Below are positions 33,903-42,919 of a stretch of DNA of 64,000 bases, piece by piece. Under the pieces are notes generated by a model. That model worked only from the letters and a program-made list of their open reading frames with translations, ran no database searches and was not told the origin of the DNA. The translations under genes were made by a program, and so were the position numbers. Within the stretch, counting starts at the first letter, position 1. Every line of letters starts with the position of its first letter. Location: the NCBI GenBank assembly GCA_964399535.1, contig CAYNRE010000058.1, forward strand, positions 1 to 64,000, written 5' to 3'. The DNA comes from CAYNRE01 sp964399535. GTDB taxonomy: Bacteria; Planctomycetota; Planctomycetia; Pirellulales; CAYNRE01.

Positions 33903-33958
33903 CTGATACTGAGTCTCAATATCAGGCAATATCGTAATCGCTTGCCGCGCCGTGTCAA
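33903..33958 (-). promoter_or_regulatory. Promoter with Fur-like palindromic operator
   Basis: On the minus strand TTGACA (33958-33953), 16 bases, TACGAT (33936-33931). The palindrome CTGATACTGAG-T-CTCAATATCAG at 33903-33925 matches in 10 of 11 arm positions and covers the expected start of transcription. Its TGATA..TGAG..CTCA..TATCA pattern resembles Fur boxes. Confidence 0.6.
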
Positions 33959-34178
33959 TACCCAACACGCGAGCCTGTTTCGCTAAATTGCCAGGACCAT
34001 CCAGATCACAGGCCGCGATCGCTGGGTTCGGCCCGATCCGACGCCCGAATTGGGGGCAGCCGGCGGCTGGGGCCGTGCCGAGAGGTAGCGAGCGGGCAAA
34101 CAGCAGGCTGGCTGAGTCCGGTTGATCGGGTCGGCGCGGAAAGCAAGGGGCTCCGCCCACACCGCGCCGGCTAGCGGG

Positions 34179-35576
34179 CTAGTGGTGAAACCCAGTCGCT
34201 TCCGCCGCCGTCAGCGATTGGGCGACCGGCCGCTGGCGGAAATGGGCGATCGCCCGCTTCAGGTCGTCGATGAGCAAGCTAGCCAGGTCGCGACTTACGC
34301 CGTGGCGTACCAGAATCCGTTGAATCACCTGGTTCTGTTGATGGGCCGGCAGCGCGTAGGCCGGCACCTGCCAACCGCGGGTTCGCAGGCGGTCGGCCAG
34401 GTCGTAAAGATTGAAGCCGGGCTCGACTCCCTCCTTCAGTTTCCAGCACACCGCCGGAATGCCGCTGGCGGGGTCGCCGCCGTAAATTAAGTCGAACAGG
34501 CCGATCCGGCCAATCTGGTGGGCCAGGAACTGCGCCGTTTCGTAACACGCACCATGAACCTTTTGGTAACCCTCGCGCCCCAGTCGCAGGAAGTTGTAGT
34601 ACTGGCACACCACCTGGCCGCCAGGCCGGGAAAAATTCAGGGCGATATCGCGCATGTTGCCGCCCAGGTAATTCACCCAGAACACCAGTTCGTCGGGCAG
34701 ATCGGTGGCCTCGCGCCAAATGACCCACCCCACCCCCAGGGGCGAAAGCCCGAACTTGTGCCCCGACGTGTTGATCGACTTAACCCGGGGCAGGCGGAAA
34801 TCCCAAACCAGTTCGGGCGCGGAGAACGGGGCGAGAAAGCCGCCGCTGGCCCCGTCGACGTGAATCGGAATATCGAGCCCCCTGGTTGCTTGCAATTGGT
34901 CGAGCGCGGCGGCCACCTCGCGCACGGGCTCGTACTGGCAGGTAAACGTTACCCCCAGGGTGGGCACCACGCCGATGGTGTTCTCGTCGCAGCGCGAGAG
35001 CACTTCCTCGGGGGTCATCAGCAGCCGGTCGGCATCCATCGGAATTTCGCGATGTTCGATGTCCCAGTAGCGCGTGAATTTGTGCCAACAGATTTGCACG
35101 GGGCCGGTGACCAGGTTGGGCCGCTCGGTGGATTGGCCGGCAGCTCGGCGGCGGGCCTCCCAGCGGCGCTTGAGGGCCATGCCGCCCAGCATGGCCGCCT
35201 CGCTCGAGCCCACGGTTGAGCAGCCCACCGTGTTGGCTTCGGCGGGAGAGTTCCATAAATCGGCCAGCATGTGAACGCAGCGGGCCTCGATCTCGGCGGT
35301 CTGCGGGTACTCGTCTTTGTCGATCATGTTCTTGTCGAGGCACAGGGCCATCAGTTGCTCAACCTCGGGCTCGACCCAGGTTTGGCAGAAGGTGGCCAGG
35401 TTTTGCCGCGAATTGCCGTCGAGCATCAGCTCGTCGTGAACCAGCGAGTACGCGTGGCGCGGGTCGTGCTCCACCTTGGGGAAGCGGTACTTGGGCACCC
35501 CTACCGACAGGTCGACCGAGGCATAGACATCGTCGGCCAGATTCTCGCGGACCTTGTTTTTTTCATGAAGCGTCAT
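34179..35576 (-). CDS. gadB: Glutamate decarboxylase
   Basis: PLP enzyme converting glutamate plus a proton to GABA and CO2 in the cytoplasm, the core of glutamate-dependent acid resistance. The 465 residues match the usual length (E. coli GadB 466). Visible landmarks are VGSSEAAMLGGMALKRRWE, the PLP-pairing Asp in HVDGASGGF (D241) and the PLP Lys in INTSGHKFGL (K274), plus the late C-terminus FHH, which lies where E. coli GadB has the His that closes the active site at neutral pH. The start has an AGGA ribosome site. It follows hdeD on the same strand after 247 bases. No GABA antiporter (gadC) is in the window. Confidence 0.96.
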   Translation of the reverse strand: MTLHEKNKVRENLADDVYASVDLSVGVPKYRFPKVEHDPRHAYSLVHDELMLDGNSRQNLATFCQTWVEPEVEQLMALCLDKNMIDKDEYPQTAEIEARCVHMLADLWNSPAEANTVGCSTVGSSEAAMLGGMALKRRWEARRRAAGQSTERPNLVTGPVQICWHKFTRYWDIEHREIPMDADRLLMTPEEVLSRCDENTIGVVPTLGVTFTCQYEPVREVAAALDQLQATRGLDIPIHVDGASGGFLAPFSAPELVWDFRLPRVKSINTSGHKFGLSPLGVGWVIWREATDLPDELVFWVNYLGGNMRDIALNFSRPGGQVVCQYYNFLRLGREGYQKVHGACYETAQFLAHQIGRIGLFDLIYGGDPASGIPAVCWKLKEGVEPGFNLYDLADRLRTRGWQVPAYALPAHQQNQVIQRILVRHGVSRDLASLLIDDLKRAIAHFRQRPVAQSLTAAEATGFHH

Positions 35577-35823
35577 GCGCGTGGTTCCTTGCCCGGGCGG
35601 GCTCGTCGAATGTCCGATTCTCCGACACGTCGCGGGCGCGGCGGCCCGGGGGCCAAATCATACCGCATGCGGCCAGGTGCTAGCGACGCGCCGCCCACAA
35701 CGCGTGCCGCCGCCGATGCGAGCGCCGCGCGCTTCCGGCTGGGCGCGCGCAGGGGGGAGGACAGGCTCAGGGTGAGCGCAACGGCTCGGGATTGGCGGCA
35801 ATCCCGTGTGAAACGTACCGGCG

Positions 35824-36432
35824 TCAGCGGGCCGCGGGAATGCGCCGCAGGGCCAGGCCGATCATGATCCAGGTCCACCCGTTGAAGAGCATCTCGAGCC
35901 CCACCAACAGGCCGATCACCCAGAGGGCATCGAAGGGCAACTGACGATAAATCACCGCTCCGGCCAGAAAGGTGACCACTCCATTGAGCAGCGCCCATCC
36001 CCACTCGGGAAAGCGGAGCACAAGCGCCCCCACCGCGCGGAAGGCGCCCAGCACCATGAACGACACGGCGATGAACACCGTCATGGTCACGGCCGAGATG
36101 GCGGGGTTCTCGGTGACCACGAAGCCGCAGGCCACGTAGAGCAGCCCCACCAGCAGTTGCACCAGGAACCCGCTCCACTTGCCGATCCAGAACGCACTGA
36201 CGATGGTGGCCACGCCGCCGATCATGAGCAACACGCCGAGAAACACGACCGCCGCAAACGTGGTTCCAACCGTGGCCGGCGGCACGACAATGGCCGCAGT
36301 TCCGGCCACGGCCAGCAGCACCCCCAAGAGAACGATCCAAAACCAGTGCGACCGAATGTGCTGCAGCTCCTGGTGAATGAGATCCACGAGCGTCCCGGGT
36401 TGTCCCGGAGTGAAATCGTTCTGCAAGTTCAT
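35824..36432 (-). CDS. hdeD: HdeD-family acid-resistance membrane protein
   Basis: A 202-residue inner-membrane protein with six predicted helices in three similar pairs, as in the DUF308/HdeD family. The first helix region is SHWFWIVLLGVLLAVAGTAA, and GVLLMIGGVATIVSAFWIG and ENPAISAVTMTVFIAV match family repeats. HdeD protects E. coli against acid at high cell density; the mechanism is unclear. Its location directly upstream of gadB strongly supports an acid-stress role. The start at 36432 was chosen because the upstream extension is not homologous. Confidence 0.88.
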   Translation of the reverse strand: MNLQNDFTPGQPGTLVDLIHQELQHIRSHWFWIVLLGVLLAVAGTAAIVVPPATVGTTFAAVVFLGVLLMIGGVATIVSAFWIGKWSGFLVQLLVGLLYVACGFVVTENPAISAVTMTVFIAVSFMVLGAFRAVGALVLRFPEWGWALLNGVVTFLAGAVIYRQLPFDALWVIGLLVGLEMLFNGWTWIMIGLALRRIPAAR

Positions 36433-36586
36433 CGTCGGGCCCTTTCGTCCGCTGGGTTGAGTGCGACTCGCCTCCGCACCAACGGTTGCGCGACCGCAGG
36501 GGGCGGCGCCGCCGCGGGCAGATAACCTTCGATTGACCGCCGGGCAGACTCGGGTTTGGCTACGGGGTGGCAGGGTACTATTAGAT

Positions 36587-36620
36587 CGCGCCCCCGGACG
36601 GTAAACAATTCGGGGGCGCG
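36587..36620 (-). promoter_or_regulatory. Inverted repeat and candidate promoter upstream of hdeD
   Basis: CGCGCCCCCG (36587-36596) and CGGGGGCGCG (36611-36620) are a perfect 10-bp inverted repeat. On the minus strand a TCTAAT box follows its far side with a weak TTGTTT 17 bases upstream. This could be an operator for the hdeD-gadB pair. Confidence 0.35.
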
Positions 36621-36714
36621 AATAATTCATGGTGGGCGGGCATCCGTCGCAGGGTGCGCCGGAGGAGCCACGTTCCTCTGCCGGCGGCGACCAGGAAGAT
36701 GGCCGCCCCCCCAG

Positions 36715-37470
36715 CTAACAGCCGCCCGTTCTCCCCACAACCTGGAGAGGCCAAATAACCACTTCCACCCCGGGTGAGCAATGCATGAGCGGCGGCTGGC
36801 CCGCGATCGGCAGCCCCGCCGCGGCCAGCAGCGGTTCGGCCCGCACCTGGCCCTCGGCCCGCTCCAGCGGCCAGGGGGCGTGGTGTACCTCGCAGCGGAC
36901 GAGAGTGCCGTCGCGGCGGGCAGCGTACAAGCAGTAGCGCTCCGTCAGAAAATGTTCCAAGGTGCCCGGTCGAGCGGTGAAGCGGGGGCCTTGGGGAGCG
37001 TAGCTGGCCTTGAAGCTCGCACCAGAGTTATCGCGGCGACGGCTGTGGAACTCGATGGCTCGATCGTGCCGAGCCATTTGGATCTCGGCGCGGTGATAGG
37101 GCAAATGAAAGAATCGCCGGCCCCCCCAGACCCCCAGGGCGTTGGTCGCGTCGAGGCTCAAAAACCACACCCCGGGCCGCCCCTGAAATTCCACATAAAG
37201 CCGTACGTTGAGCTCCGCGAACGCCGAGAACCAGGGCAGATCGGGAAAGGGCCGCCGCATGACGCCCGCCATGCGAAAGGGGACGGCGCCCACCCAGGAG
37301 CTGCCGTCGAACTCTTGAATCGTCAGCCCCCGAGGTACCAGCCCGGCGAGCCGGGCGGCCGGCACCGGCCAGTGAAGAAATGCCAGGTCGTACCAGTTCT
37401 GGCGCCAAGTCCAGCGCCCTTTGGGGAGCGGCCAAGGGCGATGTTCAAGATGCGCAAGCGAAGGGTGCAT
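36715..37470 (-). CDS. DUF2071 (YqjF-like) protein
   Basis: A 251-residue protein of the DUF2071 family. Typical features are the start WRQNWYDLAFLHWPVPAARL followed by LVPRGLTIQEFDGSSWVGAV, the middle FAELNVRLYVEFQGRPGVWF-LSLDA, and the late FLTERYCLYA. The family is related to acetoacetate decarboxylase-like folds; no activity is assigned. It is cytoplasmic. The chosen ATG is the last one before homology begins. Confidence 0.88.
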   Translation of the reverse strand: MHPSLAHLEHRPWPLPKGRWTWRQNWYDLAFLHWPVPAARLAGLVPRGLTIQEFDGSSWVGAVPFRMAGVMRRPFPDLPWFSAFAELNVRLYVEFQGRPGVWFLSLDATNALGVWGGRRFFHLPYHRAEIQMARHDRAIEFHSRRRDNSGASFKASYAPQGPRFTARPGTLEHFLTERYCLYAARRDGTLVRCEVHHAPWPLERAEGQVRAEPLLAAAGLPIAGQPPLMHCSPGVEVVIWPLQVVGRTGGC

Positions 37471-37663
37471 GGGTTGTAAACCGTGGTTGCCGCACTCGAT
37501 TAACCCGCCGGACCGCAGCCGGGCACCGCGGCGGCGCGGTCCTCGGTGCGGCGAACTTGTCCTGGGCAGCGTACCAAGTGCGAACCGAATTGCCGCTGGT
37601 GCTTGAAAGGAACCAGGGGGGGCCGCGTTGTGCCGCTGGCGCAACATGGCCGCCGACTCGCGC

Positions 37664-37828
37664 GGGGTTAGCAGTCTGTTGAAGAATTCCCGGGGCTGGG
37701 TTCTCGCAGGGGTGCGATGCCAAAACAGCGACGTAAGCCGTTATTCTGCGAGCCGCGACGAGCTTGGCTCGGCGCTTGGCGAGGTTAAAAAATGCCACGA
37801 GGGTTTTTTGCAACGGACTGCTAACCCC
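37664..37828. repeat. 165-bp MITE-like element with 23-bp terminal inverted repeats
   Basis: The left end GGGGTTAGCAGTCTGTTG and the right end (read inversely) GGGGTTAGCAGTCCGTTG match in 17 of 18 bases, extending to 23 bp with three mismatches in all. It has no coding capacity. Its right end supplies the last codon and stop of the neighbouring metallo-hydrolase gene. Confidence 0.75.
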
Positions 37829-38789
37829 ACTGGCTCACCTGCGGCGCGGTGGCGAGCCACGAGGCACTCGGTTCGCGATGCGGGGCGGTGGCTACCAGCT
37901 TGGGGCCCTGCCAGACGGCGGCCCCGCTCCGCAACATTTCCTCCAGCAGCGCGCTTTGAAAGGCTCCCGGACCTGTCAGGCCAAGCGCCATGGCGTACGC
38001 TTCGTGCCAGGCGGTGCCCTTTAGGTAGGGCCCGACCTCGTGCTCGCTCATTCCGCCGTGCATCAACAAGGCGTAGGCAAAGATCCGTTTCAGGCCGTGC
38101 CAGAGGGCCTTCGACGGTTCCCGCTGCCAGCTCAAGAGTCGTTGACGTGCTCGGGCCAGCGATTCGGCGGGCTGCTCAACCAGCGGTCCATGTCCCGAGG
38201 CCATCACGCGAATCGGCAGTGCGGCCAGTCGCTCGACCGTCTGCAGCGCTTGCCCAAGCACCTGGGGGCCGCGTCGCGGCAGGTCGAGCCACCCCAGATC
38301 CTGATCGTGAACCACGTCGCCTCCGATCAGAAAACCGGTGGCCTGGTGCCAAAATGCCAGCGAGGTCGGCGTGTGACCCGGCACCTGCAGAATCTCGAAC
38401 TCCAGTCGGCCGCACTTGAGGGTTTCGCCAGCCACCAGCGGGCGGTCGACGCGATACGGCTCGACGGGCTGGGCCAGGTAATCGCCGTCGCAGGCCCGTG
38501 GGTCGCGCGCGTTGACCCAGGCGGCGTCGCGCTTTTCGGCCGCGATGGGCACGCCATGGCCCGACTGCAACCAGTGGTTTCCCCCCACGTGATCGCTGTG
38601 ATGATGCGTATTGACTACCAGAGCCAGCCGGCCGGGCGAGACCCCCTCGGCCAACAACTTTTCTTCGAGCCGGTCGACGTCGCAACCAAACCCCGTATCA
38701 AACAACACCGGGCGAGCGCCGCGAATCAGCACCGCGTTGGCGCTGGGCAGCGGGTTCTCGAGGAAAACAACGTCCGAGAAGATCTCCAT
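37821..38789 (-). CDS. Metallo-beta-lactamase-fold hydrolase
   Basis: A 322-residue cytoplasmic metal hydrolase. The metal motif is THHHSDHVGGN (about residues 62-72), with later ligands in VPGHTP, IGGDVVH and SGHGP, the usual five-motif set for two zinc or iron ions. The C-terminal 130 residues are helical. The substrate could be a thioester, lactone or phosphoester; it cannot be told. The ATG at 38789 was preferred over a TTG six codons upstream. The stop codon and the preceding Gly codon come from the end of the MITE, so the original C-terminus may have been different. Confidence 0.88.
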   Translation of the reverse strand: MEIFSDVVFLENPLPSANAVLIRGARPVLFDTGFGCDVDRLEEKLLAEGVSPGRLALVVNTHHHSDHVGGNHWLQSGHGVPIAAEKRDAAWVNARDPRACDGDYLAQPVEPYRVDRPLVAGETLKCGRLEFEILQVPGHTPTSLAFWHQATGFLIGGDVVHDQDLGWLDLPRRGPQVLGQALQTVERLAALPIRVMASGHGPLVEQPAESLARARQRLLSWQREPSKALWHGLKRIFAYALLMHGGMSEHEVGPYLKGTAWHEAYAMALGLTGPGAFQSALLEEMLRSGAAVWQGPKLVATAPHREPSASWLATAPQVSQWG

Positions 38790-39071
38790 CGAATATTCCA
38801 CCGCCAACCAACGCCAAAGAAGACAGGACGGGCCACGTCGGTCCTTCTAACCTCCTGCCGCCGGGACCGGACCGCCAGGCTTTTTTTCGCAGAATCGACC
38901 CGCGAGGTCGAGTGGCTTCCGGCCGTCTGCTTAGGTGGGCCGCTGCTGGGCTGCTATCGCCGGGCTGGCAGGCTGTTGAAATCATCAACCGAGGAGTAAA
39001 CTCAAGCGCCTCTTGACCGGGCCAACTCGGTTCGCCACCGGTGACGAAAGATCTGCCCTAGGAACCATTCG

Positions 39072-40286
39072 ATGAATTCGCCCAAGAATCGCCGCGCGTT
39101 GTGTTGGGGCCTGCTCGCCTGGTCAAGCGCGATCGCGGGATCCGTGGTCGCCGAGCCGGTGCCGCAGGAAGTGACCGTGCTGGCCCAGGGGCAGACCCAT
39201 CTGCTGGCCGACGCCATGGTTGACCGGGCCACGGACCCGATCGGGGTTTGGATTCCCGCCGACCAACTGGAGTTGCTGACCGGATACCAGTTCAAGCCCG
39301 AGGGGCTTTGCCGGGGAGACATTTGCATTCCCGTGACACGGTCCGCGATGCCTTGGCATCAAACGCGCGGCGCGCAAACCTATCTCTTGCTCAATGCGTT
39401 GGCCGAACCGCTTCAGATGGCCGTGGCCCTCGAGCCAACGACCGCGACGGTGGCCCTGGGCCGGGCCTGGTCGGGCGAAGATCAACCCCTGACCCGTGGC
39501 CTGGCCCCCGACGTCGCGGCGCTCGATCGAACGGGCCAAGAGGTGCGGCTCTCGTCCTTTCGGGGTAAGAAAGTGCTCCTGCTGGCATGGGCCTCGTGGT
39601 GTGCGTGCAGCAAAGACCTGCCCGGCTGGGAAGCGTTTTACCGCGAACTTGACGATCGGAACTTCGAGATCGTAGCCGTCGCCCAAGACACCGGCGGCGA
39701 GGCCGTCGCCGGCCCGTACTACGACGCCGCCAAGGCCAGCTTCGTTACGCTGGTCGATCCGCAGCACGCCGTGAGCAGCGCGTTCAAAATGGTCAATGTT
39801 CCAACGGGCGTTTGGATCGACGAGAGCGGGCATGTGGTCCGTCCGCCCGAGGTGGCCTATTCCCGACGGCTCACCATTCTGGGCCAGTCGATCGGCGACG
39901 ATCGCTATGCGCAGGCCGTGCGAGATTGGGTCGAGCGGGGCGAGTCGAGCCGGTATCTGGCCGATCGCGAGCGGCTGCAGTCGGCCCTGCGGCCTCCCAC
40001 GCCGGAGGAGCGTCTGGCCGACGCGGAATTTCAACTCGGCGCTTATTTCTACCGCCTGGACCAGAAAGAACTCGCCCGCCAACACTGCGCGGTTGCCCAA
40101 CGGCTATGTCCCGACAACTGGAACTACCACAGGCAAGACTGGGCCTTTAACGGGTCGGAATCGATCGTGAAATGGCTGGCCAAGGTGCGGCAATTGGGAG
40201 ACAAACCCTATTACGAGCCCGCGCTATTTCCGGACGATAGTCCTTCCGCGCCCGACGACCGCCCGCGTGAAACCATCGATCGTTAG
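39072..40286 (+). CDS. Secreted thioredoxin-fold (TlpA/redoxin-like) protein with CxC motif
   Basis: A 404-residue exported protein. A signal peptide (cleavage near VVA) leads to about 110 residues without clear homology, then a redoxin domain at about 140-270 (LDRTGQEVRLSSFRGKKVLLLAWASWC). The active-site motif reads WCACS, so the normal CxxC is replaced by CxC. The C-terminal 100 residues are helical (TPEERLADAEFQLGAYFYRL, TPR-like). It may be a periplasmic disulfide or redox protein. The AGGA ribosome site is 9 bases before the ATG. Confidence 0.85.
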   Translation: MNSPKNRRALCWGLLAWSSAIAGSVVAEPVPQEVTVLAQGQTHLLADAMVDRATDPIGVWIPADQLELLTGYQFKPEGLCRGDICIPVTRSAMPWHQTRGAQTYLLLNALAEPLQMAVALEPTTATVALGRAWSGEDQPLTRGLAPDVAALDRTGQEVRLSSFRGKKVLLLAWASWCACSKDLPGWEAFYRELDDRNFEIVAVAQDTGGEAVAGPYYDAAKASFVTLVDPQHAVSSAFKMVNVPTGVWIDESGHVVRPPEVAYSRRLTILGQSIGDDRYAQAVRDWVERGESSRYLADRERLQSALRPPTPEERLADAEFQLGAYFYRLDQKELARQHCAVAQRLCPDNWNYHRQDWAFNGSESIVKWLAKVRQLGDKPYYEPALFPDDSPSAPDDRPRETIDR

Positions 40287-40362
40287 TCGTGTTGCGGTGC
40301 TTGGAAACGCCCTGGCCACCGTAAACGGTGCCGCGCGGTAAGCGCGCCCGTGGGTAGGAGGA

Positions 40363-41589
40363 CTACCCCAGTTCCCTGGCATGGGCTTGAACCTTCGCCA
40401 CCGCTGCGGCAATTTCGTGCATGTCTTGCTCGTCGCCCAACAGCGCCCATTGCGGCACCCAGTAAGCTTCCCAGGCGGCGCGATTGGTCGCGGTAAACGG
40501 CTGCCGCAGAAACGCGTGTTCTTCCTCGGCCTGCTTACCGGTGAGCTTGCGGCGGTAGCTGCCGGTGGCAAACACGTCGAGCGCGTGTAGCGGAGGGTAC
40601 GAAGCCTGGCTCGGAATGCCCTCGGCCTTCATCGCCTCGGTGAACCGCGCGGTCGACAAGCCGCTAAACTCGGCGGCATCTTGGTAGAAGATATAGGCAT
40701 AGTGGCCGTTGCGCGTGCAGCGCGGGTCGAGCCGCTGCGGCGTAATGCCCGGTATCGCCGACAGCAACTCGTCGAGCTTGCGGGCATTTGCGTGGCGGTG
40801 GGCCGTCTGAGCGTCGAGCCGCGTGAGCTGGGCGCTGAGCATGGCCCCTTGCCACTCGCTCAGGCGATAGTTGGAACCGTAGTTGAAATGGCTGTAGAAC
40901 CACTCGCCGGGGCGCCGGCCACAATCGTGGGCGCTGCGGCAAGCGAGCTCGACGGAGTCGTCGTTGGTGACGATGATTCCCCCCTCGCCGGCCGTGAGCA
41001 GCTTGCTCTGCTGAAAGCTGAACGTGCCCACCGTGCCGATTCCGCCCACCCGCCTACCGCGCCACTGGCTGCCGTGGGCATGGGCGCTGTCTTCAATCAG
41101 CTTCAGGTCGTGATCCTGGGCCAGTTGCTGGAGCCGGTCCAGGTCGGCCGGGTGCCCTCCCAGGTGCACGGCCGCGATCGCCTTGGTTCGCGGGGTAATC
41201 GCCTCGGCGACCCGCTCCGGACAAAGGCACTGGCTGGCTGGGTCGATATCGACCAGCACCGGCAAGGCCCCCACCGAGAGCACCGCGCTGGCCGTGGCCA
41301 CGAAGGTGAAGTCGGGCACAATCACCTCGTCGCCGGGGCCAATGCCCAGCCCCATCATTACGACCTCGATGGCGTGGGTACCGTTGGTCACGGCAATCCC
41401 ATGCCGTGCCTGGTGAAAATGGGCGAACTCGCGCTCGAAAGCCAGGGTGCGGGTGCCCGGGGTGCGCCACCAGACGCCGCTTTCCAGCGTGTCGAGCAGG
41501 GCCTGGCGCTCCCGGTCGTCCCACTGGGGCCACTGGGGAAACGGCTTGGTCTTCGTCGGCTTTCCGCCTGCCAGCGCCAACTGGGCCAT
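40363..41589 (-). CDS. DegT/DnrJ/EryC1/StrS-family aminotransferase
   Basis: A 408-residue PLP enzyme of the sugar-aminotransferase family. Typical elements are VTNGTHAIEVVMMGLGIGPG, EVIVPDFTFVATASAVL, LIEDSAHAHGSQW (substrate Asp) and the PLP Lys in QQSKLLTAGEGG, with YGSNYRLSEWQGAM further on. These enzymes make aminodeoxysugars for surface polymers or natural products. No other sugar-nucleotide genes lie nearby, so the substrate is unknown. The start at 41589 (MAQLALAGGKP) matches the usual N-terminus. Confidence 0.93.
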   Translation of the reverse strand: MAQLALAGGKPTKTKPFPQWPQWDDRERQALLDTLESGVWWRTPGTRTLAFEREFAHFHQARHGIAVTNGTHAIEVVMMGLGIGPGDEVIVPDFTFVATASAVLSVGALPVLVDIDPASQCLCPERVAEAITPRTKAIAAVHLGGHPADLDRLQQLAQDHDLKLIEDSAHAHGSQWRGRRVGGIGTVGTFSFQQSKLLTAGEGGIIVTNDDSVELACRSAHDCGRRPGEWFYSHFNYGSNYRLSEWQGAMLSAQLTRLDAQTAHRHANARKLDELLSAIPGITPQRLDPRCTRNGHYAYIFYQDAAEFSGLSTARFTEAMKAEGIPSQASYPPLHALDVFATGSYRRKLTGKQAEEEHAFLRQPFTATNRAAWEAYWVPQWALLGDEQDMHEIAAAVAKVQAHARELG

Positions 41590-41825
41590 CGGTAACTCGG
41601 CCTCCCGGGTTTGGTCCTGCAATTGAGTAAGCCAATCGGCCGCTTCCCGCCGACCGGCAGCGTCTAGTTTCCGGGGCCAGGGCACGCTGTCAACCGGCGG
41701 CCCAAGGCGCAAGCCGCCCGGCGGGTGGATTTCGCCCCGCCGCGAATTGGCTCTAACGCCGACCAAACCTACAATGCGGTTCGTTGCGTTCACCACCCCA
41801 AGGGCATTCTCGGCGATCGCCCGCC

Positions 41826-42281
41826 ATGATCCGTGGACTGTTCGAAACGCATATCAACGTCAGCAACTTGGAACGCTCGACCGACTTCTACTGCCAAAAG
41901 CTTGGGCTCGAGTTGGGGTACCATGATGAGGCCCGGCGGGTCGATCTGCTCTGGATCAACCGGCCGGGCGAAGCCATGCTCGGCCTTTGGGAGAAACCGG
42001 CCGAGCAGGTGGTGCCCCAGCACTTTGCCTTTCGGGCCGAGCTTAGTGATGTTCGCGAGCGTTCGGTGGCCTGGCTGGCCGAGCGGGGCCTGCCCTGCTT
42101 CAATTTCCTGAACGACGGCACCCAGCGCCCCATGGTGTTCGGCTGGATGCCAGCGTTGTCGATCTATTTTTTCGATCCCGACAACCATTCGCTCGAGCTG
42201 ATCGCGATGCTGCCCGATGCGCCTCGGCCCGAAGTGGGCGTGGTGTCGTGGGACCAGTGGCAGCGCCTCCAGGGCCGTTAG
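41826..42281 (+). CDS. VOC-family (glyoxalase/dioxygenase-like) protein
   Basis: A 151-residue protein with two beta-alpha-beta-beta-beta units. MIRGLFETHINVSNLERSTDFY provides the first metal ligand (His9), PQHFAFRAE the second part and SIYFFDPDNHSLELIAML the last (Asn-His and Glu), as in metal-binding members such as fosfomycin-resistance-like or glyoxalase proteins. The substrate cannot be told. It is divergent from the aminotransferase gene. Confidence 0.88.
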   Translation: MIRGLFETHINVSNLERSTDFYCQKLGLELGYHDEARRVDLLWINRPGEAMLGLWEKPAEQVVPQHFAFRAELSDVRERSVAWLAERGLPCFNFLNDGTQRPMVFGWMPALSIYFFDPDNHSLELIAMLPDAPRPEVGVVSWDQWQRLQGR

Positions 42282-42364
42282 GCCTGAAGCAATGCGGTGC
42301 GTCTCGGGCCCGGCGCGGCGTGATTGCGCCCGCCCAACGCGCCGCCCGAGCTGCGGCGAGGTAT

Positions 42365-42919
42365 CTACCCCGGGGGCGCCGGGCGGTTCTCTGCGGAAAC
42401 CGCGGGCGCGGTATCGGGCTCGCCGTTGGCTTGCCGCCAGGCGGACAGGAGCCGCGACGAGGGGGACGGGGGGGCCGCGGCCGGGTCGATCCGCCGGTGG
42501 CCCAGCAGCACGCTGCGACGCCCGGTAAGTTCCACCGTGACGACCACCGCGCAGGTGATTCGCAATTGTTCCAGCAGCTCCTGCGCTACCGAACTGGCCA
42601 GCGCGCCCGGGGCTGTTTCGTAGACGGCGGCGGCCCTGACCTGCAGATCGATCGTTTCCCGAAGCACCAGCAGCCGGCAGCGATCGGGACGCCAGGCTTC
42701 GGGCCAGGAGTCATCGGCCAGGTACGCGCAGCGGAAACTGCTGCACATTTCGGGGCGATGCTCATAAATGCCGCACCCCAGGGGCCCCAGATGCGGACAG
42801 CTCTGGCCTGCCGGCTTATCGGTCGATTGAACCTGGCCCGCGGGAATCGGCAGCCAGGTGCAACAGGCGTGGCACTCTCCGCAGACTTTCGGCGCCAAGA
42901 TCGGTAGCGACGCGAGCAT
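42365..42919 (-). CDS. YkgJ-type cysteine-cluster protein
   Basis: A 184-residue protein with the CxxCC...C...C cluster of the YkgJ family: CGECHACC (about residues 13-20), then CPHLGPLGCGIYEHRPEMCSSFRC at about 41-65 (split motif). The family is thought to chelate zinc or iron; the role is unknown. The C-terminal part is Ala/Pro-rich. The start is uncertain: an ATG at 42919 gives the cluster close to the N-terminus, and longer in-frame forms up to 43261 are possible. Confidence 0.8.
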   Translation of the reverse strand: MLASLPILAPKVCGECHACCTWLPIPAGQVQSTDKPAGQSCPHLGPLGCGIYEHRPEMCSSFRCAYLADDSWPEAWRPDRCRLLVLRETIDLQVRAAAVYETAPGALASSVAQELLEQLRITCAVVVTVELTGRRSVLLGHRRIDPAAAPPSPSSRLLSAWRQANGEPDTAPAVSAENRPAPPG

